A stretch of 64,000 bases of DNA from Sphingobacterium cellulitidis (GTDB taxonomy: Bacteria > Bacteroidota > Bacteroidia > Sphingobacteriales > Sphingobacteriaceae): positions 62,001 through 126,000 of the forward strand of contig NOUX01000009.1 in assembly GCA_002245855.1 (NCBI GenBank). The letters are read 5' to 3'. The position numbers were made by a program, and so were the translations under genes. The notes beneath the pieces are model-generated. The model saw only the letters and a list, made by a program, of their open reading frames with translations, was not told the DNA's origin and searched no databases. How positions within the stretch are numbered: position 1 is the stretch's first letter; each line of letters opens with the position of its first letter. Positions 61,201 through 64,000 of this stretch are shown in pieces.

Positions 61201-61484
61201 AGATGTATATTATTATTATCAATTTCCTTTTCTCTTTTAATAATGAAATGTTAAAGACTTTTTTTGATAGAACACATAGACAGAACAACATACAATTCAA
61301 TTTGTTTGATTTTTTGGATTCAAAACGAGCTACAGATAAGATATGTGGGTGTAAGATTATTTCTGTAATGTAGTGGTTTATGCTACTATTTATTCATCAA
61401 TTTTGAAATGAATCACAGTCCAGAAATAAATTGAACGAACCTGAGATGTTGTGATTAGGAAAATGTATGAATGGGTAAATGTTT
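61201..61484. other. Intergenic region, nothing recognised
   Basis: About 280 AT-rich bases lie between the DUF305 gene and the helicase tail. I see no gene, repeat or clear terminator. Confidence 0.4.
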
Positions 61485-61772
61485 TTACAATACTCCCCGT
61501 GACATATAAATACTTTTTGTCGGTACTACGCTTTCCATAGCCTTTGGATTTTCTTGCTGCTTTTCGACTTGTTCTGTAGAATTTTCTATTGGTTCCGGAG
61601 TGTTAGATAACTGTATTTTCCGCTCAATTGCCGCCAACTCCGTTTTGAGTTCGCTAAGTCGGTTTTCTTTTGTCCACGTACCATTGATTACTTCCTTAAG
61701 TATTGGAATGTTTTTTTGGAAATCTGCCATATTCTCCTGTTCTTTTCTGATATAGGTGGGCAGCTTTTCCAA
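61485..61772 (-). CDS. Detached C-terminal tail of the ICE helicase (out of frame)
   Basis: This ~95-codon frame (opening at a TTG) begins within LNFIKALEKLPTYIRKEQEN, which reads as the natural continuation of the large helicase-like protein. The upstream helicase frame ends at KDPKQLH. Inserting one A into the AAA tract near 61798 would give KDPKTASLNFIKALEKL and join the two. The tail is a coiled-coil-like helix (NRLSELKTELAAIERKIQLS) ending in a Glu/Pro-rich stretch. It is probably not translated independently. Confidence 0.6.
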   Translation of the reverse strand: MEKLPTYIRKEQENMADFQKNIPILKEVINGTWTKENRLSELKTELAAIERKIQLSNTPEPIENSTEQVEKQQENPKAMESVVPTKSIYMSRGVL

Positions 61773-61786
61773 TGCTTTAATAAAAT

Positions 61787-64000
61787 TTAGTGAAGCTGTT
61801 TGGGATCTTTTGCCATTACACCATTGTTGAATGTATATTTGATAGTACCCTCACCTTGAATAAAAAAACGGTTTACACGAATATCCACCCCCTCTTTTTG
61901 TGACATTTCCGTTTTTACCAAAAGTTGAAAGCCATACAGATTACCGATTTCTTCATAATCCCCACCCGTTCGGGATTTGTCGGCAAGCTGATTGAGCTTT
62001 GCACCGATTTGTTTTATATCCGCATTGGGCGACAAAACGTCTAATTTAATAAGGTTGGCAACGGAACCGTCAGTGTTTTTTTGGATACGTCCCTGCAAAT
62101 TATTCCAATCAAGGCTCATACGGTCATAGCGGGATTGGGCTTTTCCAAGTTCTGCCTCATAATCTTCCAGTTTGTACTTGGCACTTGATTTTGAACGATT
62201 GAACGATTGCCTTTCGCTTTCCAATCCGGCAATCTGTTTCTCTATTTTAGCTTTGTCCAAAAGGTCGGTATTGCCCATAAGGATAGCTACATATTCCGAG
62301 AAATTCATACCCGACTTTTCATCCATACCACCTTCGTCAATCGTCCGTTTACCAAGATTGTTGGATTTTAATTGGTCAATAAATAGCTGTTTGTTGTGCA
62401 GCAGGTTGAACTTATAACTATCCAGCGATTTTTCAACGGCATAGATGATTACATCCACTTTATTGTCGTTAAAATGCTTGGCAATCTCATTGCCTTTGCG
62501 GATAGCCCTACCGTCCCTTTGCGCAAGGTCGGACGGTCGCCACGGCGTATCTAAATGGTGTACGGCAACGGCTCTTTTCTGTGCGTTCACACCTGTACCG
62601 AGCATACTCGTAGAACCGAAAAGGACACGGATTTTGCCCTCGTTCATTCCTTTGATTAGCTCTTTTCGTTGCTTGTCATTCTTCGCTTCCTGTATAAAGC
62701 GGATTTCGTGTGCAGGTATGTCGTGGTCTTCCACGAGCTTACGTTTGATTTCGGAGTAGATATTCCACTGATTTGGCTTGTATGTTCCCAAATCCGAGAA
62801 GATGAACTGCGTGCCTTTCTGTGCATTGAATTTATTGTAATATTTAGCAATATTATCTGCACAATGGGAAGCTTTGTTATCGGCGTGGTCTTGGTAATGG
62901 GGGCTTACCATTCGCATATCCAAAGACATCTTTCGAGCGTAGTCCGTAGCGATAAGCATTTTTGCTTTTTCTTCTTTTTTAGATAGCGGTTTTCTGCCAA
63001 GTAATTCCCCTTTGCCTGATTTGGCAAACTCCATCAGCTTTTCAATAAACTTCTCCTGGTCTGGAGTTGGAGGTATGTTGTAAAATATCTCGTTCTTTTC
63101 GGGACGGTCTATTCCAATCATTTCGGCGGTACGGTAATCCGTGATTTCGGAGTAGAATTGAGCGAGTTCCGGCACTTTGATAAAGTAGCGGAAACGCTCT
63201 TTTGCCACGATATTATTGGCGACCGAAAACTCATAATCGGTTGTTTTCTTTGCGTAGATTGCCGCCCACGCATCAAACGAGTTAATGCCCTGTTTTGCCA
63301 AAGCCCTTGGTCGCAGGTATTTGAACAACAGGTACAATTCGGTCAGTGAATTGCTGATAGTCGTACCCGAAAGGAAAGTTGCCCCCATATCCGCATCGGT
63401 ACGTTCCTGTATAGTCCGTATAGCAAACAAAAGATTCAGTGCCTTTAGGCTTCCCTGTTGATTGCCCAATCCTGCAACCCTTGAATGCCTTGTGTTGAAA
63501 ATCAGGTTTTTGAATTGGTGGCTTTCGTCTACAAATAAATGGTCGATACCCATCATCTTGAAGTCCACAATATCATCTTTGCGGTTTTCAATGTCGTGTT
63601 GCAGGGTTTTCAGCTTGACTTCGAGGTTTTCTTTCTGTTTCTCTGCTCCGGCGAGCATACCCCGGGTTACTTCATCGCCCTGACTTCGCAAAACGTCAAG
63701 ATTTTCCTCCACACTGTCCAGTTCGGATTGCAGGATTTCCTTTTGTATTTCGGGCGATTGGGGTATCATTCCGAACTGGTCGTGGGTCAATATCACACAA
63801 TCCCACTCGTTGTTCTTAATATCTCCGAAAATCCGCAGTCGTTTTTGGGGCGTAAAATCATCAATGCCCGGATAGAGTATTTTAGCGTGCGGATAGGCGG
63901 TGCGGTAGGCTTCGGCAATTTCAGGTATATTCGCTTTCAACCCGATAATCATCGGTTTGTGAGCCAGTCCCAAACGCTTCATTTCCTGTGCACCCGTGCA
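61787..64000 (-). CDS. Large SNF2-like helicase/N6-methylase-type ICE protein, partial
   Basis: The C-terminal ~737 residues of a much longer protein run past the window edge; an upstream start is not visible, and M63982 is internal. Helicase motifs include a DHLFVDESHQFKNL DEAH-like box, FLSGTTISNSLTELY, the IRVLFGSTSMLGTGVNAQKR region and the final arginine-finger motif LAQRDGRAIRKGN. Similar proteins of Bacteroidetes ICEs carry an N-terminal DNA methylase domain, which would lie outside. A role in DNA processing or protection during transfer is likely. The frame ends early because of a one-base shift near 61798 (see the tail at 61485). Confidence 0.82.
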   Translation of the reverse strand, partial: CTGAQEMKRLGLAHKPMIIGLKANIPEIAEAYRTAYPHAKILYPGIDDFTPQKRLRIFGDIKNNEWDCVILTHDQFGMIPQSPEIQKEILQSELDSVEENLDVLRSQGDEVTRGMLAGAEKQKENLEVKLKTLQHDIENRKDDIVDFKMMGIDHLFVDESHQFKNLIFNTRHSRVAGLGNQQGSLKALNLLFAIRTIQERTDADMGATFLSGTTISNSLTELYLLFKYLRPRALAKQGINSFDAWAAIYAKKTTDYEFSVANNIVAKERFRYFIKVPELAQFYSEITDYRTAEMIGIDRPEKNEIFYNIPPTPDQEKFIEKLMEFAKSGKGELLGRKPLSKKEEKAKMLIATDYARKMSLDMRMVSPHYQDHADNKASHCADNIAKYYNKFNAQKGTQFIFSDLGTYKPNQWNIYSEIKRKLVEDHDIPAHEIRFIQEAKNDKQRKELIKGMNEGKIRVLFGSTSMLGTGVNAQKRAVAVHHLDTPWRPSDLAQRDGRAIRKGNEIAKHFNDNKVDVIIYAVEKSLDSYKFNLLHNKQLFIDQLKSNNLGKRTIDEGGMDEKSGMNFSEYVAILMGNTDLLDKAKIEKQIAGLESERQSFNRSKSSAKYKLEDYEAELGKAQSRYDRMSLDWNNLQGRIQKNTDGSVANLIKLDVLSPNADIKQIGAKLNQLADKSRTGGDYEEIGNLYGFQLLVKTEMSQKEGVDIRVNRFFIQGEGTIKYTFNNGVMAKDPKQLH

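Overview
The window is AT-rich Bacteroidota DNA, probably from a Flavobacteriia or Sphingobacteriia species. It carries TAnnTTTG-type -7 promoter boxes, Bacteroidetes-specific tra/mob families and an RteC homologue. Nearly all of it is one large integrative conjugative element (ICE) of the CTnDOT-related type. The element sits against the 3' end of a tRNA-Pro gene (512-588) and starts with its tyrosine integrase (877). The other ICE end lies beyond base 64000. Only the first ~590 bases look like native chromosome: a partial lipoprotein gene and the tRNA.

Layout. (1) 877-6763: integrase, excisionase-like HTH protein, a WYL regulator plus GyrI-like protein, SSB, DUF932 protein and a small DUF1281-like protein. 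(2) 6791-14276: very AT-rich defence cargo. A giant KAP/YobI-type membrane P-loop NTPase is followed by a Septu-like PtuA/PtuB pair. Each unit is preceded by a copy of the same 395-bp element, which ends in a -7 promoter box. PtuA has an in-frame stop inside its Walker A motif. (3) 14296-17834: receiver-like protein, a long inverted repeat and a PHP-SMC-like ATPase (TrlF type). (4) 17965-31354: the conjugation operon on the minus strand (traQ-O-N-M-L-K-J-I-G-F-E, traD, two DUF3408 genes, ParA/traA). It is interrupted by an oppositely oriented pair, a PLD-family nuclease and a TIGR02391/Ymh protein with a HEPN-like RxxxxH motif. (5) 31355-37248: iteron-like repeats, an oriT-like inverted repeat, mobA, the relaxase and the coupling protein, with an arsR-merTP-GDCCVxC mercury cassette inserted between the last two.

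(6) 37454-46785: a divalent-metal (Zn/Cd/Co-type) resistance block. It holds a small DUF6660-like protein, an RND pump fused to its outer-membrane channel, an adaptor, a Fur-family regulator, a transglutaminase-like protein and a PIB-2 ATPase. Two matching dyads, TGCAATnnCATTGCA, lie at the same distance from two promoters and look like the operators of the Fur-family protein. (7) 47197-56813: a copper/silver block, richer in G+C, with a Cys-rich small protein, two DUF3347 proteins, a metal-binding lipoprotein, CusA, CusC, CusB-HMA and a haem-binding protein. (8) 56886-61200: debris and accessory genes: a thymidine phosphorylase cut by a deletion and joined to the tail of an outer-membrane protein, rteC, a defective IS256-family copy with an 8-bp target duplication, a Csp copper-storage protein and a DUF305 lipoprotein. 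(9) 61485-64000: the C-terminal part of the large ICE helicase, frameshifted near its end and running off the window.

The tra/mob genes move the element; the two efflux blocks, the P-type ATPase and the copper-binding proteins form its metal-resistance payload; and the NTPase, Septu, PHP-ATPase and PLD/HEPN units look like an anti-phage or anti-plasmid payload. Several genes are broken. Two breaks are single-base shifts in A-runs, which could be real or sequencing errors. Family names come from recognising the proteins by eye; no database search was run.
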